Below, in pieces: positions 43,511 through 55,631 of a stretch of DNA of 64,000 bases. The position numbers were made by a program, and so were the translations under genes. Source of the DNA: Pikeienuella litoralis (lineage in GTDB: Bacteria; Pseudomonadota; Alphaproteobacteria; Rhodobacterales; Rhodobacteraceae). The stretch covers positions 372,001-436,000 of the forward strand of contig NZ_JBBHER010000004.1 of NCBI RefSeq assembly GCF_037646705.1. Direction: 5' to 3'. Below the pieces are notes generated by a model, which saw only the letters and a program-made list of their open reading frames with translations, was not told where the DNA came from and ran no database searches. Each line of letters begins with the position of its first letter. Within the stretch, counting starts at the first letter, position 1.

Positions 43511-44307
43511 GGCGCCGCATCCCTGCGCGCCGCGGCGACGAAATCGAGAACCCGGTCAAGCTCGACGCCCGCCTGCCCCGCCGGATCCGCCATCGCGTCG
43601 GCGTCGTCGTTTTCCGCCAGCCGGTTGAGGTTTTCCGCCAGCCGCTGCAGCCGGACCGCGCCGATGGAGCCGGCGACCGAGATCAGGATATGGCTCGCGC
43701 GCAGCATCTCATGCGTGTCGCCGGCGTCGACCGCCGCCGCGATATCGGCCTTCACGCTGGAGAGATCGATCTCGACCCGCTTCAGAAGCTCGACCATGCC
43801 CCCGGCGCCGATCGAGGCCGCGAGGCTTTCATAGATCGTCAGGTCGATCACCGCGGCGCCGGGCGCGCTCGGTTTGCGGCCCGCGCCCCCGGCCGCGCGC
43901 AGATCCATGATCGACAGAATATCGAGCCCGAATTGCTTGATCGTGGTGATCGGCTTCGTGATCACGCCATCCGCTCCGACCTGCATGATCTTCTCGCGAT
44001 GCTCCTGCATCGCATAGGCTGTGAGCGCGATCACCGGCGCGGAGGCCAGCGGCTCTTCGCCAGCCCGGATCGACCGGATCACGTCCAGCCCGGAGACGCG
44101 GGGCATCTCGATGTCGATCAGCAGCACATCGTAGCTCCGCCCCTTCAGCCGGTCCAGCGCGATCACGCCGTCGGCCGCGATGTCGACCTCCGCTCCGAGG
44201 GTCTCCAACATTTGCGCCGCCACCATCTGGTTGACGACATTGTCTTCCGCCAAAAGTATGGTCATGCCGTCAAGGCGCTCCAGCTCGTCTTCGGCAGATG
44301 CGGGCAT
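43507..44307 (-). CDS. Receiver-HPt phosphorelay protein
   Basis: The 266-residue protein joins a receiver domain to a histidine phosphotransfer domain. In the receiver, E21/D22, phosphoacceptor D65 (LLIDIEMP), T96 and K118 are all present. In the HPt part the expected AHxLKGSA motif reads ASHILISVAGSIGA, keeping H206 but not the lysine and first glycine. Such proteins shuttle phosphate from a hybrid kinase to an output regulator, here most likely the sigma-54 regulator that overlaps it. The start follows GGAAGGA. A few residues of upstream charge precede a possible internal start at M15. Confidence 0.88.
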   Translation of the reverse strand: MPASAEDELERLDGMTILLAEDNVVNQMVAAQMLETLGAEVDIAADGVIALDRLKGRSYDVLLIDIEMPRVSGLDVIRSIRAGEEPLASAPVIALTAYAMQEHREKIMQVGADGVITKPITTIKQFGLDILSIMDLRAAGGAGRKPSAPGAAVIDLTIYESLAASIGAGGMVELLKRVEIDLSSVKADIAAAVDAGDTHEMLRASHILISVAGSIGAVRLQRLAENLNRLAENDDADAMADPAGQAGVELDRVLDFVAAARRDAAP

Positions 44308-44386
44308 ACGAGTTTCCTTCCCGACAAATCACCCACATCTTTTACTGGATGTAGGGCTTAGTCCAACTTTGCGAATGACGAATTAA

Positions 44387-44406
44387 CGCCCGCGCTCGCG
44401 CGGGCG
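44387..44406 (-). terminator. Hairpin downstream of prpE
   Basis: An 8-bp stem CGCCCGCG/CGCGGGCG with loop CTCG lies 70 bases past the prpE stop codon. On the minus strand it is followed by TTAATT, a poor U-tract. Confidence 0.4.
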
Positions 44407-44476
44407 CCGGCGGAACCGGGCCACGTTCATCCTCTCTATTAGATATCGCTCGCCGACGCCCGCGAAAGCCATCGCG

Positions 44477-46369
44477 TCAGCGCGGATAGCCGATCTTCGT
44501 CAGGGCGGCGCCGATTTCGTCGAGAATCGACATGTCGTCGATCGTCGCCGGCGCCTTGTAGGGCGCGCCATCGGCGATCTTGCCCATGACCCCGCGCAGG
44601 ATCTTGCCCGAGCGCGTCTTCGGCAGCCGGTCCACCACCAGCGCGGTGCGGAACGCGGCCACCGGGCCGATCCGCTCGCGGATCAGCGCCACGCATTCGG
44701 AGACGATCTCGTCCTCGCTCCGCCCGACTCCCTTGTTGAGGCAGAGGAACGCCAGCGGCAACTGCCCCTTCAGATCGTCCGCCACGCCGACCACCGCGCA
44801 TTCCGCGACATCGGCGTGATCGCAGATCACCTCCTCCATCGCGCCGGTCGACAGCCGGTGCCCGGCGACGTTGATCACATCATCGGTGCGCGCCATGATG
44901 TAGAAATATCCGTCCCTGTCCCGCACGCCGGCGTCGCCGGTCTCGTAATGGCCAGGGAATTTCTCGAGATAGGATTTCTTGTAGCGCTCCTCGGCGTTCC
45001 AGAGCGTCGGCAGGCTTCCCGGCGGCAGCGGCAGCTTCACCGCCACCGCGCCCAGCTCTCCCGGCTCCATCTCGCCGCCGTCCTCGTCGAGGATGCGAAT
45101 GTCGTAGCCCGGCATCGGAACCCCGGTGGATCCGACGCGGACCTCCATCTCCGGCTCCATCCCCAGCGGCGTGCCGGTGATCGCCCATGCGGTCTCGGTC
45201 TGCCACCAGTGATCCACCACCGGCACGCCGAGCCGGTCCTCCGCCCAATGAACCGTGTCGGTGTCGGAGCGCTCCCCGGCGAGATACAGCGTCTGGAGCG
45301 ACGAGATGTCGTAATCCTTCACCAGCGCGCCCTTCGGGTCCTCCCGCTTGATCGCGCGGAACGCGGTCGGCGCGGTGAAGAAGCTCTTCACCCCGTATTC
45401 CGAGATCACCCGCCAGTACGCGCCGGCGTCCGGCGTGCCCACCGGCTTTCCCTCATAGAGAACCGAGGAGCAGCCCCGGATCAGAGGCCCGTAGACGATG
45501 TAGGAATGGCCGACCACCCAGCCGACATCCGACGCCGTCCAGAACACGTCGCCGACGCCGACGCCGTAGAAATTCGACATCGTCCAGTTCAGCGCCACCG
45601 CATGGCCGCCGGCGGCGCGCACCACGCCCTTCGGCGCCCCGGTCGTCCCGGAGGTGTAGAGGATATACAGCGGATCCGCCCCGCCGACCGGAACGCACTC
45701 CGCCGGCGCCGCCCCGTCCTGGAAGGCGAACCATTCATGGTCCCGCCCGTCGATCAGCGTCGCCACCCTCTCGGGCCGCTGCAGGACCACGGTGAAGTCC
45801 GGCTTGTGATCGGCCATCTCGATCGCGCCGTCGAGCAGCGGCTTGTAGTCCACGATCCGCCCCGGCTCCACGCCGCAGGACGCCGCCAGCACCGCCTTCG
45901 GCTTGCAATCGTCGATCCGCACCGCCAGCTCTTTCGAGGCGAACCCGCCGAACACCACCGAATGCACCGCGCCGATCCGGGCGCAGGCCAGCATCGCCAC
46001 CGCCGCCTCGGGCACCATCGGCATGTAGATCACGACCCGGTCGCCCTTGCCGACGCCCCGCGCCGCCAGCGCCCCGCCGAGCCGCGCGGTCAGCTCCTGC
46101 AATTCGGCGTAGGTCACCGTCCGCTTCGCGCCGGTCGCGGGGCTGTCATAGAGGATCGCCGGCTGGTCGCCGCGCCCGGCCGCGACATGCCGGTCCACCG
46201 CGTTCCAGCAGGTGTTCATCTCGCCGTCGGAGAACCATTGGTAAAGCGGGGCGTTCTCGGAGAAGAGCGCCCGGGTCGGGGCCTTCACCCAATCGATGTC
46301 CTCGGCCGCCGCCATCCAGAACGCTTCCGGATCGGCCCGCCAGTTATCGTATGTCTCCCGATAGCCCAT
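44477..46369 (-). CDS. prpE: Propionyl-CoA synthetase (AMP-forming, acetyl-CoA synthetase family)
   Basis: This enzyme activates propionate with ATP and CoA. The 630-residue protein begins MGYRETYDNWRADPEAFW, closer to PrpE than to acetyl-CoA synthetases. The AMP-binding P-loop is YTSGTTGAPKGVVR, the adenine motif is WWQTETAW, and the catalytic lysine lies in KTRSGKILRGVM. I set the start at the ATG ending at 46369 because AAGGAA lies before it; a 14-residue longer frame exists. The presence of pccA, pccB and mutase genes in the window fits propionate use. Acetate activity cannot be excluded. Confidence 0.87.
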   Translation of the reverse strand: MGYRETYDNWRADPEAFWMAAAEDIDWVKAPTRALFSENAPLYQWFSDGEMNTCWNAVDRHVAAGRGDQPAILYDSPATGAKRTVTYAELQELTARLGGALAARGVGKGDRVVIYMPMVPEAAVAMLACARIGAVHSVVFGGFASKELAVRIDDCKPKAVLAASCGVEPGRIVDYKPLLDGAIEMADHKPDFTVVLQRPERVATLIDGRDHEWFAFQDGAAPAECVPVGGADPLYILYTSGTTGAPKGVVRAAGGHAVALNWTMSNFYGVGVGDVFWTASDVGWVVGHSYIVYGPLIRGCSSVLYEGKPVGTPDAGAYWRVISEYGVKSFFTAPTAFRAIKREDPKGALVKDYDISSLQTLYLAGERSDTDTVHWAEDRLGVPVVDHWWQTETAWAITGTPLGMEPEMEVRVGSTGVPMPGYDIRILDEDGGEMEPGELGAVAVKLPLPPGSLPTLWNAEERYKKSYLEKFPGHYETGDAGVRDRDGYFYIMARTDDVINVAGHRLSTGAMEEVICDHADVAECAVVGVADDLKGQLPLAFLCLNKGVGRSEDEIVSECVALIRERIGPVAAFRTALVVDRLPKTRSGKILRGVMGKIADGAPYKAPATIDDMSILDEIGAALTKIGYPR

Positions 46370-46508
46370 CGCCGCATTTCCTTCTTTTTCCGTATCCCAA
46401 TGGAAAAGCACGAAAGGCCGCGATCGGCAAGGCGCATCGAGCTCTTGACGGGGGGGATTCGCCCCCGGCGCGCCTTCGGGCGCGGCGAGGACGACGCGTT
46501 CAAAAGCC

Positions 46509-46534
46509 GGCGGCGCCCCGCGCGGGACGCCGCC
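46509..46534 (-). terminator. Intrinsic terminator after maeB
   Basis: A 7-bp stem GGCGGCG/CGCCGCC with an inner GC-rich palindrome is followed on the minus strand by GGCTTTTG. It lies 7 bases past the maeB stop. Confidence 0.5.
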
Positions 46535-46541
46535 GATCGGC

Positions 46542-48812
46542 TCAGCCTCCCGCCAACGCCGCCACGTTGATCAGCCCGCGCGTGGTCGTCGACGGTGTGA
46601 CGATATGCGCCTTCCCGCCGAGCCCCATCAGGATCGGGCCGACCCCCATGCCGACGCCGACCGTCTTCAGCAGGTTCCGCGCCACGCTCGCCGCGCTGGC
46701 GTTCGGCATGATCAGCAGGTTGGCCGCGCCCGTCAGCCGGCTGCCGGGGAAGATGCGGGCCCGGATCTTCGGCTCCATCGCGGTGTCGACATGCATCTCG
46801 CCCTCATATTCGAAATCGGCCCCCGCCGCCTCCATCAGCTCGACCGCCCGGCGCATCTTCTCCGCGTCGGGTTGCCGGACCGTGCCGAAATTGGAGTTGC
46901 AGACGAACGCCGCCTTCGGCTCCAGCCGGAAATCGCGGATGATCTCGGCCGAGGCCAGCGCGATCTCGACGATCTGCTCCGCGCTCGGGCTCTCGTGGAC
47001 ATGGGTGTCGGCGATGAACAGCGGCCCCGAATCCACGATCAGGAGCGAGAGCGCGCCGATCGCGTGCCGCCCGTCCCGCGCCAGAACCTCGGTGACGTGC
47101 TTCAGATGCCAGCCATATTCGCCGAACAGGCCGCAGATCATGCTGTCGGCCTCGCCCCGGTGCACCATGGTCGCGGCGATGGCGGTGGTGTTGGTGCGAA
47201 TCATCGCCTTGGCGAGATCGGTGGAGACGCCGTCGCGCTTCACCAGGTCGTAATAGCTGTTCCAGTATTCGAAGTAGCGCGGGTCGTCCTCGGGGTTCAC
47301 GATCTCGAAATCGTCGCCCGCCGTCAGGCGGACGCCCATCTTGTCCAGCCGGTCCTGCACCACATTGGGCCGGCCGATGATGACCGGCTTGTCCACCCCG
47401 TCCTGAAGCATGCTCTGCGCGGTGCGGAGCGCGCGCTCGTCCTCGCCCTCCGCGAAGACGATCCGCCGCGACGGAACCGACATCGCCCGCTCGAAGATCG
47501 GCTTCATCGCGAACCCGGTCCGGAACACGGAGGAGAGCAGGTTCCGCCGATAGGCCTCCACATCCGCCAGCGGCCGCCGCGCGACGCCGGTCTCCATCGC
47601 CGTCTTCGCCACCGCCGTCGCGACGACCGAGAGCAGCCGCGGGTCGAACGGATTCGGGATCAGATAGTCCGGCCCGAAGACCAGCGCCTCGCCCGAATAG
47701 GCCGCCGCCGCCTCCGCGGTGGAGGGCGCGCGCGCCAGCGCCGCGATGGCGTGGACGCAGGCGATCTTCATCTCCTCGTTGATCTCCGTCGCGCCGACGT
47801 CGAGCGCGCCGCGGAAGATGAACGGAAAGCAGAGCACGTTGTTGACCTGGTTCGGATAATCGGACCGCCCGGTCGCGATCAGCGCGTCCGGCGCCGCGTC
47901 CCGCGCGACGTCGGGCATGATCTCCGGCACCGGGTTGGCGAGGCCGAAGATGATCGGCGCCTTCGCCATCGTCTTCACCATCTCCGCCGTCAGCACGCCG
48001 GGCGCGGAGACGCCGAGGAACATGTCCGCCCCTTTCACCGCGTCGGCCAGGGTCCGCGCGTCCGTGTCGCGCGCATGGACCGCCTTGTCCGGCGTGAGAT
48101 CGGCGCGGCCGGTATGGATCACGCCGGAGCGGTCGCAGACGAGGATGTTCTCCGGCCGCACGCCCATGGCGACCATCAGCTTGATGCAGGCCGTGCCCGC
48201 CGCGCCGCCGCCCGAAACCGTGAGCTTGATGTCCTCGAACTTCCGGTTGGAGATCTTCAGCGCGTTCACCGCCGCCGCGCAACAGACGATGGCGGTGCCG
48301 TGCTGGTCGTCATGGAAGACCGGGATGTTCATCCGCTCCTTGCAGATGCGCTCGACCTCGAAACATTCCGGCGCCTTGATGTCCTCGAGATTCACCGCCC
48401 CGTAGGTCGGCTCCAGCGCGATCACGATTTCGGCGAGCTTCTTCGGGTCGGTCTCGTTCACCTCGATGTCATGACAGTCGATATTGGCGAATTTCTTGAA
48501 CAGCGCCGCCTTGCCCTCCATCACCGGCTTCGAGGCCAGCGCGCCGATATCGCCGAGCCCGAGCACCGCGGTCCCGTTGGTGATGACCGCGACGAGATTG
48601 CCCTTGCCGGTGTAGCGCGCCGCCGCCTCCGCGTCCTCCGTGATCGCGAGGCAGGCGTCCGCGACGCCGGGAGAATAGGCGAGCGACAGGTCCCGCGCCG
48701 TCGACATCGGCTTGGTGACGCGCACCTCCAGCTTTCCCGGGCGGCCCTCTTCATGATAGCGCAGCGCGTCCTCGCGCAGCGCGGCGCGGGCGTTATTGGT
48801 CTCGTCAGTCAC
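46542..48812 (-). CDS. maeB: NADP-dependent malic enzyme with C-terminal phosphotransacetylase-like domain
   Basis: MaeB decarboxylates malate to pyruvate with NADP+. The 756-residue protein shows the malic enzyme half: SLAYSPGVADACLAI, TNGTAVLGLGDIGALASKPV, PVFHDDQHGTAIV with metal-binding residues, and the nucleotide fold VSGGGAAGTACIKL. From about residue 430 the sequence turns into a phosphotransacetylase-like domain (RIVFAEGEDERALRTAQ, FADTHV-like FIADTHVHESPSA) that in MaeB proteins is regulatory. The start codon is GTG with GGGAGAAG upstream. It may drain C4 acids from the propionyl-CoA pathway into gluconeogenesis or acetyl-CoA. Confidence 0.95.
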   Translation of the reverse strand: MTDETNNARAALREDALRYHEEGRPGKLEVRVTKPMSTARDLSLAYSPGVADACLAITEDAEAAARYTGKGNLVAVITNGTAVLGLGDIGALASKPVMEGKAALFKKFANIDCHDIEVNETDPKKLAEIVIALEPTYGAVNLEDIKAPECFEVERICKERMNIPVFHDDQHGTAIVCCAAAVNALKISNRKFEDIKLTVSGGGAAGTACIKLMVAMGVRPENILVCDRSGVIHTGRADLTPDKAVHARDTDARTLADAVKGADMFLGVSAPGVLTAEMVKTMAKAPIIFGLANPVPEIMPDVARDAAPDALIATGRSDYPNQVNNVLCFPFIFRGALDVGATEINEEMKIACVHAIAALARAPSTAEAAAAYSGEALVFGPDYLIPNPFDPRLLSVVATAVAKTAMETGVARRPLADVEAYRRNLLSSVFRTGFAMKPIFERAMSVPSRRIVFAEGEDERALRTAQSMLQDGVDKPVIIGRPNVVQDRLDKMGVRLTAGDDFEIVNPEDDPRYFEYWNSYYDLVKRDGVSTDLAKAMIRTNTTAIAATMVHRGEADSMICGLFGEYGWHLKHVTEVLARDGRHAIGALSLLIVDSGPLFIADTHVHESPSAEQIVEIALASAEIIRDFRLEPKAAFVCNSNFGTVRQPDAEKMRRAVELMEAAGADFEYEGEMHVDTAMEPKIRARIFPGSRLTGAANLLIMPNASAASVARNLLKTVGVGMGVGPILMGLGGKAHIVTPSTTTRGLINVAALAGG

Positions 48813-49001
48813 AGACGCTTCTCCCGAATGGTTCTTGTTTTCCCCACTCTAGGCCCGGAACACGCCCCTGCGCCAGAGCAAGCCGCTCTCTCAATAGAAG
48901 AAATCATCTGAAGAAAATCGCGCGCGCGCCGGCCTTTTCGGCGGCGCCGGCGCTTCAATACCGGGCGATTGGCGCGCGAAAGCTCCGATGGGCGCGCGCC
49001 T

Positions 49002-49637
49002 TCATGCGCCGCGGCGGGCGATGACAATATCGTGCGGGCGCGGCCCGCGGCCATTCCTCGGCGCCGAGTCGTCTCGGGCGAAGCGGCGCCGCCCGCCCGC
49101 CGCGCAGAGCGCCGCGAGCGCGCTGACCAGAAGAAGCGCCGACGCCGGCGCCGGAACCGCGGCCGGCCCGACGATCGCGACGATGCGCGCGTAGCCATGA
49201 TCTTTCTCGGAGGACGTTCCGTCCCAGCCGATTTCGAGCGTGTCGCCGAAGACCTGCAGCGCCACCGAAGGGGCGCCGAGCGGCGCGCCCGCCCCTTCAT
49301 TCGAAAAGAACAGCGCGAGGAACGCGGCGGCGCTCAGCCCGGAGATGCGGTCGCCGGGGGCGGAGGCGCTGGAAAACGCCCGGCCGTCGCCGAAAACGGC
49401 GCTCCAGGCGTCGGCGTCGCCGCCGCGGAAGATCGCCTCGACCGCGCGTCCGGGCGCGATGGCGACGGCGCCGCCGGCCACCGCGCCGCCATCGGGCCAG
49501 GGGTCGGGCGCGCCGGTCAGATCGCGGGATGTGTAGCCGGCGCCGAAATCCGCCGGCGCGCCGCCGAGAACGCCGATCGGGGCGGCGGCGGCGGCGGATC
49601 CGATCGAGATCAGGGCGGCGAGAAGAAGGGAACGCAT
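49002..49637 (-). CDS. Exported protein with VPxPA-type sorting tail and extra C-terminal extension
   Basis: The 211-residue protein has a signal peptide (MRSLLLAALISIGSAAAAAP) and a beta-rich middle that I do not recognise. Near residue 160-190 is a sorting-like tail: AAVPAPASALLLVSALAAL followed by GGRRRFARDD. In normal tails the basic cluster ends the protein, but here about 20-25 more residues follow (SAPRNGRGPRPHDIV...). The extension may come from a mutation that removed the original stop, or the tail may be cleaved regardless. It precedes no obvious partner. Confidence 0.7.
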   Translation of the reverse strand: MRSLLLAALISIGSAAAAAPIGVLGGAPADFGAGYTSRDLTGAPDPWPDGGAVAGGAVAIAPGRAVEAIFRGGDADAWSAVFGDGRAFSSASAPGDRISGLSAAAFLALFFSNEGAGAPLGAPSVALQVFGDTLEIGWDGTSSEKDHGYARIVAIVGPAAVPAPASALLLVSALAALCAAGGRRRFARDDSAPRNGRGPRPHDIVIARRGA

Positions 49638-49745
49638 GGCGGTGCTCCTCCGATCCGGCCGATCATACGCCTCGACGGGCGATCATTCCATCGAAGACGC
49701 GCCCGCCGGGAACGCCGCCGCCCCGCTCCGCCCCGCCGCCGCGCC

Positions 49746-51881
<2,136 letters not shown>

Positions 51882-52046
51882 GTCGGTTCTCCCGCCGCCG
51901 GCGCCGGACGCGCCGCGGCATCATGTCTTCCGCTGAATAGTCTAGTCGCATCGGCCGGCGAGGGGTATCCCCCGACCGTCCTCGCCGATCCCGCCCTCGC
52001 ATTGCCGGCGAGCGTGGTTATGTTGACGGTCAAAGGAGATCACCGC

Positions 52047-52460
52047 ATGCGTCTCGCCTTCGCCCTCGCCTTCGGGCTCATCGCCGCATTCGCCGCCGCT
52101 CCGGCGACGGCCGACGAAGATCCGCTCGCCCAGTATCTCTGGGAGGCGCGCCCCGTGATCGTCTTCGCCGACAGCCCGAGAGATCCGAGCTTCATCCGGC
52201 AGATGGCCGATTTCGACCGCCGCAAGGCCGACATCGAGGATCGCGACGTCGTCCTGCTGACGGACACAGATCCCGCCGCGAAAGGCCCGCTCCGCAGGGC
52301 GCTGCACCCGCGCGGCTTCACGATAATCCTGATCGACAAGGATGGGGAGATCAAGCTCCGCCGCCCCCGGCCGATGGCGGTCGACGCGCTGACCCGGATG
52401 ATCGACCGGACCCCGCTCCGCCAGCAGGAGGTCGACGAGCGGCGCAAGGCCGGCCAGTGA
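52047..52460 (+). CDS. DUF4174-like exported protein
   Basis: The 137-residue protein has a signal peptide (LAFGLIAAFAAAPATADE) and a single thioredoxin-like alpha/beta domain without catalytic cysteines: YLWEARPVIVFADS, RDVVLLTDTDP and FTIILIDKDGEIKLRRPRPM. This fits the DUF4174 family, whose role is unknown. The start follows AAAGGAG with an 8-base spacer. It is isolated and divergent from the mutase gene. A 7-bp GC stem with a 16-base loop lies just after it (52465-52494). Confidence 0.8.
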   Translation: MRLAFALAFGLIAAFAAAPATADEDPLAQYLWEARPVIVFADSPRDPSFIRQMADFDRRKADIEDRDVVLLTDTDPAAKGPLRRALHPRGFTIILIDKDGEIKLRRPRPMAVDALTRMIDRTPLRQQEVDERRKAGQ

Positions 52461-52560
52461 GCCCGGGCCGCCCGCCGCCTTGCGCGCGCGGCCCGCGCCG
52501 CTTATCTTCATCTCGTCATCCGCCGCCCGTTCGGGGCGGCCTGATAGGGGAGCCGCGCCG

Positions 52561-52638
52561 ATGAAGACGCCGCCGATCCAGAAACTGCCGTCGCAGGGGC
52601 CCATCACCGGCCGCCCGGGGCCTCAGCCCGGCTATTGA
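52561..52638 (+). CDS. Possible 25-residue proline-rich small protein
   Basis: A short frame begins ATGAAGACGCCGCCG after GGGGAG and encodes a Pro/Gly/Gln-rich peptide ending in QPGY. It overlaps the 3' end of the convergent membrane-protein gene by 35 bases. The Shine-Dalgarno sequence and clean small size speak for it; composition and overlap speak against it. Confidence 0.25.
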   Translation: MKTPPIQKLPSQGPITGRPGPQPGY

Positions 52639-53341
52639 GCCAGGCGCGGAGTTCGGCCTTCCGCTCCGCGCGCCGGTCAAGCTTCGCCCTCTCCAGCGTC
52701 TTTTCGTCGTTCGTCTCGCTCTCCGCTCCGTCGCCGAGCGCCGCGGTCAACGCCGCGATCGCCAGATCCGCCCGCCGCTTCGCCTCCGCCGTCATCTGGA
52801 TGTAATGCCGGTAGGCCTTCGCCCGCCGGTCCGCCGGCAGCCTCCGATACGCCGCCGAATTCAGATCCTCCGCGAACGCCTCGACATCCGCGATCTGGCT
52901 GTAGAACCAGATCACATGATCGACCGAGGCCGGGCCGACATGGCGCACCTTGTCGCCCAGCATGTCGAAGATCATCTTGTTCTTCGCGCGCGGCACGAAG
53001 ACGTGGAACGCGCCCTTCCCCTCGTCGTCCCCCCCGAGAATCGCGGCGTCCATCTCGGCGCCGTGAGTCTTGAGATCGGCGTAGGCGACGGTGGCCGCGA
53101 AATCGCTGATCTCCGCCCGGAGCGCCATCTGCGTCTCGATCCGGATCGTCTCGCGCTCCCGCCAGCGCTGATATTCCTGCGCGAGAAAGGTGACGCCCCA
53201 GCCGACCCCGACCAGCGCGCCCGCCGCCGCCGCCTGAAGGATTCGCGGATCCAGCGGCCGCGGCGCCTCCCCGATGGTCCAGAGCGCGAACCCCGCCAGC
53301 GCGGCGCTCACCAGAACGATCAGGAGAAAGATATGGCGCAT
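52604..53341 (-). CDS. Membrane protein of unknown function with charged C-terminal helix
   Basis: The 245-residue protein has two hydrophobic segments, 4-25 (IFLLIVLVSAALAGFALW) and about 36-55. A long cytoplasmic or periplasmic region follows: a helical segment (EYQRWRERETIRIETQM), a central domain with FHVFVPRAKNKMIFDMLG and a highly charged coiled-coil-like end (EKTLERAKLDRRAERKAE). I recognise no family. It stands 43 bases downstream of pccA on the same strand and may be cotranscribed with it. Confidence 0.7.
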   Translation of the reverse strand: MRHIFLLIVLVSAALAGFALWTIGEAPRPLDPRILQAAAAGALVGVGWGVTFLAQEYQRWRERETIRIETQMALRAEISDFAATVAYADLKTHGAEMDAAILGGDDEGKGAFHVFVPRAKNKMIFDMLGDKVRHVGPASVDHVIWFYSQIADVEAFAEDLNSAAYRRLPADRRAKAYRHYIQMTAEAKRRADLAIAALTAALGDGAESETNDEKTLERAKLDRRAERKAELRAWLNSRAEAPGGR

Positions 53342-53384
53342 CGGCCCCGTCCCGTTTCGGATCCGTCCCGTATCGGCCCCGGCT

Positions 53385-55382
<1,998 letters not shown>

Positions 55383-55509
55383 CCGGCGGTCCCTCATGAA
55401 TTTCTCTGGCGCGGACCCGCCTCTCGCCGGCGCGCCGCGCCCCCCTTCTATTATGTTCGGCGGCGGCGTCCAACCGCGCCCTGCGCCTCGCCTCGGGCGG
55501 CGCTGCGCG

Positions 55510-55631
55510 GCGTCCGATTCGACGTGTGACATTTCACGCATAGAAAATTCATATAAAAAATGTTAACAATTTTCACGAGTTTGTATGTGCCTGATTCTGT
55601 TTATTGTAGACATCTTCACTGGGGGAACTAC
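55510..55631 (+). promoter_or_regulatory. AT-rich leader of the large VPLPA-tailed protein gene
   Basis: GC content drops sharply at 55540-55620 (ATATAAAAAATGTTAACAAT and following), as it does before the other secreted VPLPA gene at 5582. TGTGACATTTCACG at 55525-55538 is a short dyad with a 4-base spacer resembling a Crp/Fnr-family half-site pair. A strong Shine-Dalgarno GGGGGAA precedes the ATG. The operator reading is speculative. Confidence 0.4.
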
